A DNA stretch of 64,000 nucleotides from Notospermus geniculatus. Lineage: Eukaryota; Nemertea; Pilidiophora; Heteronemertea; Lineidae. The notes below the pieces were generated by a model, which saw nothing but the letters and a program-made list of their open reading frames with translations, ran no database searches and was not told the DNA's origin. The position numbers were made by a program, and so were the translations under genes. The stretch is from NCBI GenBank assembly GCA_002633025.1, contig NMRB01000017.1, positions 981,964 to 1,045,963 of the forward strand, given 5' to 3'. Shown here one piece after another: positions 54,086 to 64,000 of the stretch (within the stretch, counting starts at the first letter, position 1; each line of letters begins with the position of its first letter).

Positions 54086-54376
54086 ACTGCCGACATTTGA
54101 GATTAGTAAGATACATTGCCTTTGACGTCTTGCAAGCTAGCAAAAGTTCACCATCCCATCAGAAGCGGATCCAGTAGTTGGTGAAAGATTGGGAGTTTTG
54201 GGCTCATTGAAAATTCATGTTTGATTTAAACAACAAATTTCACATGAATATTTCTCAGTCAAATCATGAAACCTTGTTGGACTGATATTGTCTGGTGAGT
54301 AGAAGAGGAAAGAAAGAAAAGATCTGGGGGCAAGTAATTGGATCTATGCCTACCAGTAGGTGGAGTATTCAGTCAA
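54086..54376. other. Unannotated DNA
   Basis: No recognisable feature. Confidence 0.3.
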
Positions 54377-54632
54377 TAGACAAATCCCAAATTCCCAGAT
54401 CTGCGCACTTCCGCCGAAATCGTAAACAGAACCTCGGTCTGAAACCAGCTGACGTGACGCAATCCATGATTCAGCAATGGTTGACTCTGATGCAACGTCG
54501 TCGAACGCACTGTTGTCACATGGTCGTGGGGTTGTCTGCGTCACGTCATTCAGTTTCAGACCGAGGTTCTGTTTGCCATTTCGGCGGAAGTGCGCAGATC
54601 TTTCTCGTTTTCGTCAATTTGGGATTTGTCTA
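54377..54632 (-). mobile_element. MITE family A, copy 4
   Basis: TAGACAAATCCCAAATT starts and AATTTGGGATTTGTCTA ends, an exact terminal inverted repeat bordered by TA. The arms are better preserved than in the other copies (CTGCGCACTTCCGCCGAAAT and ATTTCGGCGGAAGTGCGCAG). Confidence 0.85.
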
Positions 54633-55007
54633 TAGGTGTAGAATTTCTTCCATCTTGGCATGCAAATACAGAAAACCACCACAGAAAGATACACATGCAA
54701 GAAATAAAAGGAGTATTCTTCTGATAGCAAAGGGCCATCAGATGTCAGATTGAATGGCTTATATCTCCAGAAACTAAGAATGCACTTGCATTAATCCGTC
54801 AATAAATGTCTTATCATTTTTTAGACAAAGACCAGCTGTTGCTGACTATCATCACCAGCTGACTCTGAGATGCTGTCTTATCAAATAACATGCTGGAAAT
54901 CCATCTTTTTTGCAATGTCTTTAACACGACAAATCTATGAAGAAATCCCATGATCAATCATTCTGGATATCTACAGAGCTTGCGCAGTAGCTCATTGGGA
55001 CGTCACT
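54633..55007. other. Unannotated DNA
   Basis: No recognisable feature. Confidence 0.3.
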
Positions 55008-55262
55008 TTCCGTCAGGGCCGAGGCCATTATTGGCCCTGGTAAGTACGGCGGAGGCCATCTCAAGCTACTCATGTTCCTCACTTGGATGGGGTCTTTTAC
55101 TTGCCCTTGCAAAGAAACAAGGTACAAGGCACCATAGCTTACTGTCCCATGCGACAGACGTGAAGAGCCGAGAATGAAATCCCATATAGCCCGGGGCTGG
55201 ATTCGAACCCGGGAACTGCTGCTTGCGAGCGGACGTGATAATCACTTGGCTATCGGGGCTTC
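55008..55262 (-). mobile_element. SINE family B, near-complete copy
   Basis: Tail module GTCAGGGCCGAGGCC, GGCCCTGGTAAGTACGG, the CAAGGTACAAGGCACCATAG block, B box (minus) CCCGGGTTCGAATCCAG and A box ATAGCCAAGTGATTATCACG. Head to tail in order. Confidence 0.85.
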
Positions 55263-55627
55263 TCTCGTCACTTTTGACTGGCGGTCCACCATACTGATGT
55301 CAACGACAAAGTGTGCCATGTATTGATCACGCCATGGTTGAAGTGACATACACCCCAACTGCGCCGATGACAAAGTGCACCACGTGGGTCGACAATGTCA
55401 ATTTGACCGTCAAGCTGGGAGATTTTTCTGCAATGTACCCCCTTGGCTAATAATCCATTCAGGCAAATTTCTAGCAGTTCGACGCCGCAACCATTGTTTG
55501 TTTCCGCGGCGTTGGTCACAGACAAAGTCTGCGGCGTAACGCCACTCGAAATTCGGGTGAATGGATTTTTCGGCTAACTCGGCCGATCAGTCGGGTCCCA
55601 ATCTAATAAGTATCTATGAATCAAGAT
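55263..55627. other. Unannotated DNA
   Basis: No recognisable feature. Confidence 0.3.
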
Positions 55628-55769
55628 AATAGGGAGGTTGAGATCAGCGATTTATTACGGATCCTTCTACGTATACGGATTGAATGTACACAAAATCCAT
55701 CCGTGCACATAATTCTATCCGTGTACGTATAAGAATCCGTGATAAGTCGTTGATCTCAACCTTCCTAAT
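55628..55769. mobile_element. Foldback CC, ~53-bp arms
   Basis: AGGGAGGTTGAGATCAGCGA and TCGTTGATCTCAACCTTCCT pair and continue through TATTACGGATCCTTCTACGT / ACGTATAAGAATCCGTGATA. No target duplication was determined. Confidence 0.7.
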
Positions 55770-55807
55770 TTGACAGGACAACCATAGCAGAGTACTCCCA
55801 GTTGGAT

Positions 55808-56627
55808 CTTCCTCAATTTTGTATACCTACCTATAATTGTCTTAATAACGGTGACCTCAAATGCATTAACAAAGAACACAGAAAGTTTAAAAGAGCAGCA
55901 TTACTTTCATTATTGTACAAAATAAACGTGGATGACAACTGATGACAATTGTGCAATATTTCCGCACAACGTAAAACACAATGATCAAAGACTCGGAAAT
56001 TATCAAAGAAACACAAATTGTTATTCAGACAAAATTGTCTATAGTGCCTCAAAGCAAAATGTCTTTGAGATTTTTCGTCACTGATATAATTGGCGCACAG
56101 TATTTCTGTTGTAAACGTAGACCTTTGTGGATTGTACTTTTACACAAGTCCTCTTCTATTGTCAAAGAAGCATGATCCGCTTAAAATTGGCCATACGTTA
56201 AGAACAGACTAAATTACNCAATTTTGTATACCTATGCTACCTATAATCATCTTAATAACGGTGACCTCAAATGCATTAACAAAGAACGCAGAAAGTTTAA
56301 AAGAGCAGCATTACTTTCATTATTGTACAAAATAAACGTGGATGACAACTGATGACAATTGTGCAATATTTCCGCACAACGTAAAACACAATGATCAAAG
56401 ACTCGGAAATTATCAAAGAAACACAAATTGTTATTCAGACAAAATTGTCTATAGTGCCTCAAAGCAAAATGTCTTTGAGATTTTTCGTCACTGATATAAT
56501 TGGCGCACAGTATTTCTGTTGTAAACGTAGACCTTTGTGGATTGTACTTTTACACAAGTCCTCTTCTATTGTCAAAGAAGCATGATCCGCTTAAAATTGG
56601 CCATACGTTAAGAACAGACTAAATTAC
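55808..56627. repeat. 410-bp tandem duplication joined by an N
   Basis: 55808-56217 and 56219-56627 are almost identical, with 410-bp offset (e.g. ATGATCAAAG at 55981 and 56391). The N at 56218 is between them. The first ~30 bp differ slightly (CTACCTATAATTGTC versus CTATGCTACCTATAATCATC). This looks like two alleles placed in series, not a genomic duplication. Confidence 0.85.
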
Positions 56628-57669
56628 CAATAGCTGAAACCGGGACGAATCCAAATCAGAGAATGTCGAGTCTTATATAAAGACGTAAAAAGCCTTTTTC
56701 TGCCCTCTAAGGGAGTTCACCGCTATGATATGCATATCATTGAGAGGTAACAAGTATGTGGCAAAAACACAGGAAATGTCAATCTTTTTAACACACCGAC
56801 TGCCAGCCGTTCTTCAACATTTTCCATCCCTCTGCCAGCATTTTTCATTCGACATCACAGATGTAGGCCATAGCCAAGTATCATTGCGGATGACGGAGAG
56901 GGATGCACTACCTTTCTGTGACATTAGATTTCGTGACCTTCTATACAACTAACTGGTGGTGGCCTCTAACAGCACAATAGTCTCCCAATACTAGTGGTAT
57001 GAATAAAGTCTACTGAATGCTTTTCCTTTTGTGCTGAAGATGTGCAGGGCCCTCCTGGATCAGAAAGATAATCTTCTGCCACAAAGCTATCCATAAAGAG
57101 AATATCAAATTATACTCCTGCGAAAAAAATCACTGCCAAATAATGAAAACAAATGGCAGGCAATCTTCATGTCACATAAAGGCCATCTCTCTCGTATTTT
57201 CCACTTCTCATGATCATCAATGTTTTTATGACAAATTACGTAAAGAATGATTCATGTTCCTTTGGGAATGACGATCTGGAATATGGCGAAAAGCTCACCA
57301 ACTTTTCTACTTTTCATTTCACCACAGCGACCATGTTGACTTTTCTGCACTGCATCTCTAGTATATCATTCTGTACACATCCAGTAAAGTTACCGTGGAA
57401 CTGAAATTTCTCCATTTGTGTGCCCTGTCCACGTAATTTCGTGAACCAAACCACGCGTATTAGGACAAATCAACAAGCATGCAATAATCGTGTCATGATA
57501 GCCGGTAATCATGCTATTTGTCACCTCACAAATTTCACGCAACATTTCCACTTATCAGATCTTCTTTGCAGCACATGGAGTGTGAAACGATAAGACATTG
57601 TGTTTCATCACAACTTGGACTAAAACCTGTGTACACCTGTACACACGAATGTTTATTTCATGGAGTTGA
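56628..57669. other. Unannotated 1-kb stretch
   Basis: No recognisable repeat or gene. Confidence 0.35.
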
Positions 57670-57930
57670 AGAGACACTTTTAAACCCCCTCCCCCATGAG
57701 CCAGTTTTTTTACCTTCCCCCAGGCAGTGAGGCACGTTTTCACTACTCTCAATGAACCATGCCTTTTAACCCCTCCCCGCCCAAGACACTTTGTAACTCC
57801 TCACCTTCTGTGAGCCACTTCCCCCATCTCTGTAAGCCAGTTCTTACCCCTCCCCAGTGAGCCACATTTGGATCCCTTTTGCCACAGACCCTGGTAAGCT
57901 ACTTCTCATGGAGCCACTTATAACTCCTTG
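57670..57930. repeat. Degenerate CCCCTCCCC..GTGAGCCACTT repeat
   Basis: About seven diverged ~35-bp units of (AACCCC)TCCCC..TGAGCCAC/AGTT. C-rich on the plus strand. Confidence 0.55.
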
Positions 57931-58300
57931 ACACACAACTCACAGAAGTAACAGAGTGACCACACATGCAGGTACCGGTATATGGCATCCCACAAAGCCC
58001 ATCGCAACTCAAACTCAATCTAACTTCACAGAAACCTTGACAAATCCTTTTTCTATCATTGCCCAAAGGCAGATGTGGTACGTCACTTCTTAGCAACTGA
58101 TATTTCTCAACCTTGGACCAATCGCTTTTCAAGGGGGTATCACCCACTTATAACCTTCCCTAAAACCTTGCCCCAAGTCAATTGAACCATTTTACACCTC
58201 ATGCAATTAGGGAGTAGATTGATTTTTTTCACCCTCTGTGTCCCTTCGTAATGGGATTTTCATCCGTTGGGATATGAGTGAGGGTGTTTGTATCGTTATC
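57931..58300. other. Unannotated DNA
   Basis: No recognisable feature. Confidence 0.3.
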
Positions 58301-58563
58301 AGATTTTTCCATCAGGGCCAGGACCATAGCATTATTGGCACTGGTGAGTATGGATGAAGTTATCGCAAGCTACTCATGTTCCTCACTTGAATGGGGTCTT
58401 TTACTTGCCCTTGCAAAGGCACAAGGTACAAGGCACCAAGGCTTACTGTCCAAAGCGATGGACTGAAGAGCCAGGGATGAATCCCGAATGGCCTGGTATT
58501 CAAACCCAGGACCTACCACTTGGTAAGCAGATGTGATATAATCACTAGGCTATCAAGGCTCCC
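58301..58563 (-). mobile_element. SINE family B, near-complete copy
   Basis: GATTTTTCCATCAGGGCC tail, ATTATTGGCACTGGTGAGTA, then TTTTACTTGCCCTTGCAAAG; minus-strand B box CCTGGGTTTGAATACC and A box ATAGCCTAGTGATTATATCA at the other end. Confidence 0.85.
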
Positions 58564-58840
58564 CAATACGACTGAGGGTCCATGACAAACACTAAGCACT
58601 AGCTAGCTCTCTTGCTGCAAAGCTAAATTTCTCAAAAAGGAAAACGATATGTAAAACAGCTTTGAGGCACCTCCCCATAAACAGACACTAACTACTAAAA
58701 TCCCATATGACTTGTGTGACCAGTCCAATCAACTTTAACTGACATGCCAGCAGAAACCATGTCCACCAGTGTTTCCACCAGAGGATACTAAGGGTACTAT
58801 GTTAGTATCCTCAAAAGAAACAGAAAAGGCATGCTTTCTT
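58564..58840. other. Unannotated DNA
   Basis: No recognisable feature. Confidence 0.3.
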
Positions 58841-59173
58841 TTATTTCATTAGGTTTCTGCTAATTTTGAATAAATTAATACCCTCAAAAAAATTTCTGGC
58901 AAAGACCCTGTCCACCTGTTCACTAGAACAAATCCAGTACAAAACCATCTTCTTGTAACCTTCTCTGAAAGCATTCACTGACAGCGTCAACGTTTGAGAT
59001 GATATCCCTCTTGCAGTACCAACTTCTAAAGCAGCTTTACAGAAGTATTCATAAGCATTGGATATCAATATCACAGACAGGATGGTTTCCATAATTTCAT
59101 GATAGCACTGCCGACCACAAAGAGAGGGTTCACTGAGATGCAGATAAAGGAGACGGTTACGCAGTTTTTTCAT
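58841..59173 (-). other. Open frame of ~110 codons, unrecognised
   Basis: First ATG near 59173. The product, with segments such as AYEYFCKAALEVGTARG and SVNAFREGYKKMVLYW, has a balanced, protein-like composition and no repeat overlap. I know no family for it, no homologous second copy or splice signals were established, and length alone does not exclude chance. Confidence 0.15.
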
Positions 59174-59382
59174 TTGCAATATATTGCAAGATCAAGAAAT
59201 GTACTTCAGACTCAATGTTGTCCGGAAGGCACCTCAGCAGCACATGCCTTCAACTCTGGTTCAACTGGTTCTTTCGAGGTAACAGTGATTGGTAGTACTT
59301 GTTCCCAATGCCACCACACAAACAGTGCATCCGTAGGGAGCAACTTTGAAGCCCCCTTCCCGGATCACATCAGGATAGTCCT

Positions 59383-59560
59383 GGGTCCAGGTGCGGATCC
59401 AAGGGGAGGCAGGGCGCACGCCCCCTTTCGGCCAACAAATCTGTAAAATTGACCATGAAATTCTGAAACTTGGAGCAACATTGAAATTCACCGCAGATTT
59501 CAATGTTTCTAGCACAGTGCGTCCCCTCTTTTCCGAAATTGTGGACCCGCCTCTGGGGTC
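59383..59560 (+). mobile_element. MITE family E, copy 2, complete
   Basis: CAGGTGCGGATCCAAGGGG to GTGGACCCGCCTCTG (59388-59555), flanked by GGGTC on both sides (59383-59387 and 59556-59560). It is the uninterrupted reference for the split copy at 22517-23924. Confidence 0.85.
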
Positions 59561-60164
59561 TGCTCATGGGCTTTTGAGGCCACATCAGTGCACACAAGAT
59601 CCCAGTGATCGACCAAGCTATCCTCTTACGACAGAGCCGCCACTTTGTAGCACCACTTTGTAGCACGTGCTGTCCTTGGAACAGATCGAAGCTGACATTC
59701 CAAGAGGGAATTCCTTATAGGATTTTCATTGACCTGAGTCAACTGTCACCGGAAAGTTAACACTGAGTGCTTAAATCAAATCAGCATGAAACAAAAGTCA
59801 AATCAAAGAAACGAATCTCTCACTGAGTCACTTTATGAGATTTTCCAACATTAAATTAATTCTTTCCAAACCCGTGATAAATCCGCCAAAATGATTGCAG
59901 AAATCCACAAAATGCACTATTTCGTCGATATTTAATCACTGTGAAAAGGAATGGACCTTCATCCAAATTTTTATCAAGGAATTGCAAATGACATTCCTTT
60001 AAATGAAAGGGGTATCAAATTTGCTGCTGTGTCAGAACTGGTTTTCAATAGGGGATGGCATGAGGAGCTTGACAACATTGATGCTTACTGGTACTTCACA
60101 TTCCACTACCCAGGATGATCATCACCCATTTTTGGCCCATTCCAGTTGCCACAATGTGCACATC
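59561..60164. other. Unannotated DNA
   Basis: No recognisable feature. Confidence 0.3.
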
Positions 60165-60345
60165 ACTAGACATTCACATAAACCATTGCTGCCAGCGAGG
60201 TACCCTTTAACACCTGGCTGGGGTGAGCCAATTGATCAAGGCCAAGAGACATAGCCAAAGTCTCACGACAAGAGGTGATTGAACCTGGGACCTCCTGGTC
60301 ACTTAAGCCAGCAACCCGAGCACTACACCACAATGCAGCATTGAT
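60165..60345 (-). mobile_element. SINE family H copy
   Basis: Minus strand: TTGTGGTGTAGTGCTCGGG (A-box region), AGGTTCAATCACCTC (B box) and TATCTCTTGGCCTTGATC. Body fragment GGTACC..GGCAGCAATGG matches 48190-48240. Confidence 0.6.
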
Positions 60346-60904
60346 GGACAAAAGCTGGTGCTCACCACGGAGTTAAATTTCGTATATTGGGATTCAGCTC
60401 AATGATACTGAGCTGTTGTCCCTAAATGCTGGCAAGGGTGAAAGACATCAAATTTCGAAGGTTCTTTTTTCGTCAAGAACTACCCCTGTGGCCAGTTTCA
60501 TTGAGTTTGAAGGACTGTGGTTAATTTCTACCAACTACAGGCCTCTCCTTCAAGGCCGAGTCGCAATTTCACTTGACACAGAAGTTGCTGAATCACACCA
60601 ACATTTCGTATTGAGAACCAAGGGAAGCCAGCAAGAGTGTCGCCAACAGCATTTATTCTACAAACATCTTGGCCATTCGTTATTCAAGCCATGAAGATTG
60701 CATTAGCAAAACAACAAACTGAGCTTCCTAATTTCATTAGGTTTAATAGAAAACAGGGTCACATGATGCCACCCTCATATATCATAGCTTTGATGTTGCT
60801 ATAATTTTGTTATCTAGTAAGAAATGGTATGCCTTACTATACAAAGTATAGTGTGTGATTATTAAATTTGCAGTGGCTCATTTTTCTATTAAAGAAAATT
60901 GACT
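60346..60904. other. Unannotated DNA
   Basis: A 92-codon frame (60416-60694) is unrecognised. Confidence 0.3.
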
Positions 60905-61316
60905 TATTCTTTTGGCACTGTGGCTCTTTGTTGTTGGTGGTGGTATTGGTATTCCTTTGGTGCAGTTGCTCTTTGTTGTGGTGGTATTTGTATTCTTTGG
61001 GTGCTGTGGCTCTTTGTTGTTAGTGGTGGTATTGGTATTCTTTTGGTGCTGTGCCTCTTTGTTGTTAGTGGTGGTGTTGGTATTCTTTTGGTGTAGTGGC
61101 TCTTTGTTGTAGTGGTGGTATTCTTTTGGTGTAGTGTCTCTTTGTTGTTAGTGGTGGTATTGGTATTCTTTTGGTGTATAGTGGCTCTTTGTTGTAGTGG
61201 TGGTATTGGTATTCTTTTGGTGTATAGTGGCTCTTTGTTGTAGTGGTGGTATTGGTATTCTTTTGGTGCTGTGGCTCTTTGTTGTTAGTGGTGGTATTGG
61301 TATTCTTTTGGTGTAG
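60905..61316. repeat. ~45-bp minisatellite (GTGGCTCTTTGTTGTTAGTG)
   Basis: About nine units of GTGGCTCTTTGTTGTTAGTG plus GTGGTATTGGTATTCTTTTG. Several units lack part of the middle. The hydrophobic frames at 60899-61112 follow from this composition. Confidence 0.8.
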
Positions 61317-61515
61317 TTGGACTTTTCAAAATGGCTGACTGGCAGCCATATTTGAAATCTGATCTGACCGAAATTTGTTTTATAAATTTAGGGTGCCGAT
61401 AGCAGAATACGTATTCATTCGACTGCAGTAGTTCATGGGATATGGACCAAGGGCTACTTTCCAAGACAGCCGCCTGACTGCAGATGATATATAGACACCT
61501 CATGAGCTAAAGATT
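61317..61515. mobile_element. Diverged module of the F/G type
   Basis: TGGCTGACTGGCAGCCATAT, TTGAAATCTGATCTGACCG and AAATTTG follow the order of GGCGGCCATATTGG..GATCGGGCCG..AAACTT in elements F and G. It ends CTCATGAGCTAAAG, resembling F's GTGAGCTAAA. The minisatellite directly to its left may belong to the same element. Confidence 0.45.
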
Positions 61516-61819
61516 GAGCCTGACATGAAAGATGTTTACAAAACCTGTCTGAACAGAAATGAAATTCACCAACATGAATATTCATGAAGCACACTGATGA
61601 GAGTGAAATGAATGCCACAGGCTCAGCATTGCAACCAGTATTTACTTAGAACTTCAAAATATTTTAGAAATTTTAAAATTTAACTTGACGCTATTCAGAG
61701 AAATTAAATTCTTGTGGAGTGGTGCAAATGGCTGCTGGTGGCAGGACAGCCTGACGGTCTTTATGGAATTCAGTGCATCTACGAAGTCGTTGAATATCCA
61801 CACACCTTCTTATAGGCTT
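61516..61819. other. Unannotated DNA
   Basis: No recognisable feature. Confidence 0.3.
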
Positions 61820-61973
61820 TCAGGGCCGTATGCACCAAACAAAGATCATCTTGAACTTAGGTTGAGCCACAACTTTTCAATTGTTCAGGTACGCCAGAGC
61901 ATGATGTGACAATGGAAAAGTTGTCGCTCAACCTGAGTTCAAGATAATCTTCGCTTGGTGCATATGGCCCTCA
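61820..61973. mobile_element. Foldback DD, ~58-bp arms
   Basis: AGGGCCGTATGCACCAAAC and CTTGGTGCATATGGCCCT pair and continue through AGATCATCTTGAACTTAGGT / ACCTGAGTTCAAGATAATCT and CAACTTTTC. The loop is ~36 bp. Confidence 0.75.
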
Positions 61974-63360
61974 GACAACATCCCACACAGAGTTTATTTT
62001 TTTGACAGTTTACATCAACTTTCTGGGAGGTGTGCAGGTGCCACCTGAATATACAACCATCATAAAGTAGGGAAGTCTTTATCACAAATCTTTGTACATG
62101 GTTGCCAAGACTAGTTTTTTTCCCTGGATGTTCTAGCCACTGTGTGCAGTACCATCAGAATCTACAATAGAATATCCATCATCATTGTGTGGTGTGGAAT
62201 ATTCATTGCCATTCTTTTAGACTACAGAATTCTATATCACCATTTGTTGGCAACTTCTTTTTTTCTTGACAGTTGCCCCAACTTTGTGGATTACTTTGAA
62301 CTGATGAGGAAAAACAACAGAGCTACAGAAAAGACTGTATCAGAAATTAATATTTCACAGGTGGATGGCTTTCAGAGAGAACCACTTCAGGGCCAAGTTG
62401 AACTCTGCCTGGAGCCTGTGATTCTGTCTGGAACTCTGCCTGGAGACTGTGACTCTGTGGTTCATCAAATGGACAATAGTTGGCCAACTGGTGCTGTACT
62501 TTGGTGATGCTTTTGTCTTCAAATGTAAAGATAATCATAGTAAGGTTAAGTTGAATTGGAATATGTGACAAACTAATCCATGGTAATTTCACTCTTAGTT
62601 GTACAAATTGATTCAATGAGGCGCGTAATGAAAAAGTTGACATATTTTACGGTTGGTTACTGTTTTAAACCCATCATCATCCTTGTCGATGAGAATGATA
62701 ATATCATTAGATAAGATGTGTACAGCTAAGCTAAAAATCTCTTCATTAACAAATCAAAATGCTGGGATTTTTTTACAAAGGAAATTCCGAAGTACAAAAG
62801 TGTCTCTTCATCTACAATGAAACACTTTTAATAGAATCTCAAAACAAAATTGCAGTTGTAAGGGCATTTGCCCCCCTGTTAGCAACGCGAAGCAAACATT
62901 ATCAAGACCATCTACAACATGAGCAAAGGCACTTGAAAAGCAGCATATTAACTTTTCCATTTCTGTCAAATCTATATATTTTTATTAGTTCTGTAATACT
63001 TTTTCAGGTGATGGGTCCAGTTTCCTAAGTTATCTCTTAAAAGTATTCAAAACATTTATACCAGATTAGCAATCAATCTTTTTTCCAGTGATGGACACTT
63101 TGAAAATATATCATAACATAAAGTATTTATTGGAAGTATATTTGTCACAAACATCTTGCCTGAAGTGTATTGCTATCAGGAGCAAAAAAGTGTGTTATTT
63201 GTCTTCAGGTATTTTGGGAAATTGCTTGGAAAAATTGCTTTCGGGCAAATGATATGGTTTGCAAAAATATGATTTTGTGTCTTATTATAAGCATCATTCG
63301 AGCATCCAAGATTATGAAGCAACTCCGTGAAATATCTGTATGGGTAGGACAACTTTCACT
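61974..63360. other. Unannotated 1.4-kb stretch
   Basis: A 121-codon frame (62142-62507) and an 89-codon frame (62759-63028) show no domain that I recognise. Two CTCTGCCTGGAG-type copies at 62403 and 62433 are a short direct repeat. Confidence 0.35.
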
Positions 63361-63494
63361 CGTCGATGGGACAGTAAGTCATCGTGACTTGTACCTTGTG
63401 ACTTTGCAAAGGCAAGTACATGAGTAGCTTGAGATGGCCTGTTCTGTACTTACCAGGGTCAATATAATGGCTTCGGCCCTAATGGAAAAATCTG
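63361..63494 (+). mobile_element. SINE family B fragment
   Basis: TCGATGGGACAGTAAGTCAT, ACCTTGTGACTTTGCAAAGG and the tail GGCTTCGGCCCTAATGGAAA. The head and the CCCCATCCAAG block are missing. Confidence 0.75.
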
Positions 63495-64000
63495 AAAAAA
63501 ATACAATATACTTCAATGCTGAACCGCTCTGGTACCACACTTCCTTACAGCAAGTTCAGAGAGTAACAGGAAGTTTGCAAAAGCATCACTTTCTCTTGAT
63601 GACATCATCATGAGTTTTGTCCAGATGGTGAAACGAACACCAACAACCCCCAACCATGTCAAGACGTGGATATCGGAAAAGCGAAAGTATATTCATTACC
63701 CTACATGTTATAAGATTACTCATAAATAGTGTTACCATTGGAAAACGTCATTTGTTCCCCTTAAGTTCACATCAATGAATTTGCAGCTGAGGATTCCTAG
63801 TATTGATGATTTTATACATATTGACCAGTTCCTTAGATATCTTCCTGCTTTGTCAATACATTTACCATTATAGACATTTCAATATCCTTGGTAAAGTTGT
63901 CAATGAAACTTCAATTTGTGACTGTTCACATTGTCGTTTGAGGTTACGGTATAGGTTTTTGTGTTAAGTGTAGAACCACAATAATGATATTGTAAGAGTA
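63495..64000. other. Unannotated DNA to window end
   Basis: No recognisable feature. Confidence 0.3.

Noticed and set aside
55831-56585. Two identical pairs of frames, apparent gene duplication
   Set aside because: They reflect the 410-bp duplication at the N, likely an assembly artefact, and the peptides have no recognisable domain.
60899-61112. Hydrophobic, membrane-protein-like frames
   Set aside because: They come from GTTGTTGGTGG-type minisatellite composition and are open in two frames at once.

Overview
The window looks like non-coding, repeat-dense DNA from a multicellular animal, most likely a marine invertebrate. It holds tRNA-derived SINEs, a LINE-type 3' end, TTAA- and 5-bp-target-site MITEs, a Penelope-like end motif and long minisatellites, in AT-rich DNA without operons or dense open reading frames. 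The GGCCCATGGGCC repeat and the hairpin-ended elements with (GAC)n tracts recall mollusc and other spiralian genomes, but I cannot fix the taxon from sequence alone. No conserved multi-domain protein gene was recognised. The longer open frames all lie across repeats or low-complexity DNA.

Layout. 1-7 kb: small inverted-repeat elements (TTAA, TGTGACCC and GGATCC types) and a SINE hit by two later insertions. 7-12 kb: a 73-bp-arm snapback, a 63-bp minisatellite, and a cluster of eight copies of a 13-mer next to an ambiguous base (N). 12-20 kb: a LINE 3' end, SINEs, a modular 145-bp-repeat element and a 37-bp minisatellite. 20-30 kb: a 1.2-kb hairpin-ended element inside an older MITE, a 940-bp foldback element with TTAA ends, 20-bp AGTTAACT arrays and a ~108-bp tandem array. 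30-38 kb: a four-copy MITE family (two copies here), a 37-bp palindromic array, and two head-to-head copies of a Cys-rich mini-ORF around a promoter-like 249 bp. 38-50 kb: nested MITEs, an AT-rich tract, several SINEs and one candidate microexon. 50-64 kb: foldbacks, a 410-bp tandem duplication joined at an N, more SINEs and a 45-bp minisatellite.

The elements form a readable insertion history. Target-site duplications show which element landed in which: D and C into a SINE, SINE H into another SINE, F into E, and L into K. Several unrelated-looking MITE families share either TTAA or 5-bp duplications, so a few transposase types probably mobilised most of them. The strongest unexplained signals are the 13-mer cluster (10584-11374), the ~145-bp modules (14.3-15.0, 22.6-23.8 and 30.4-30.7 kb), the divergent mini-ORF pair (34358-34760) and the snapback at 6937-7099.
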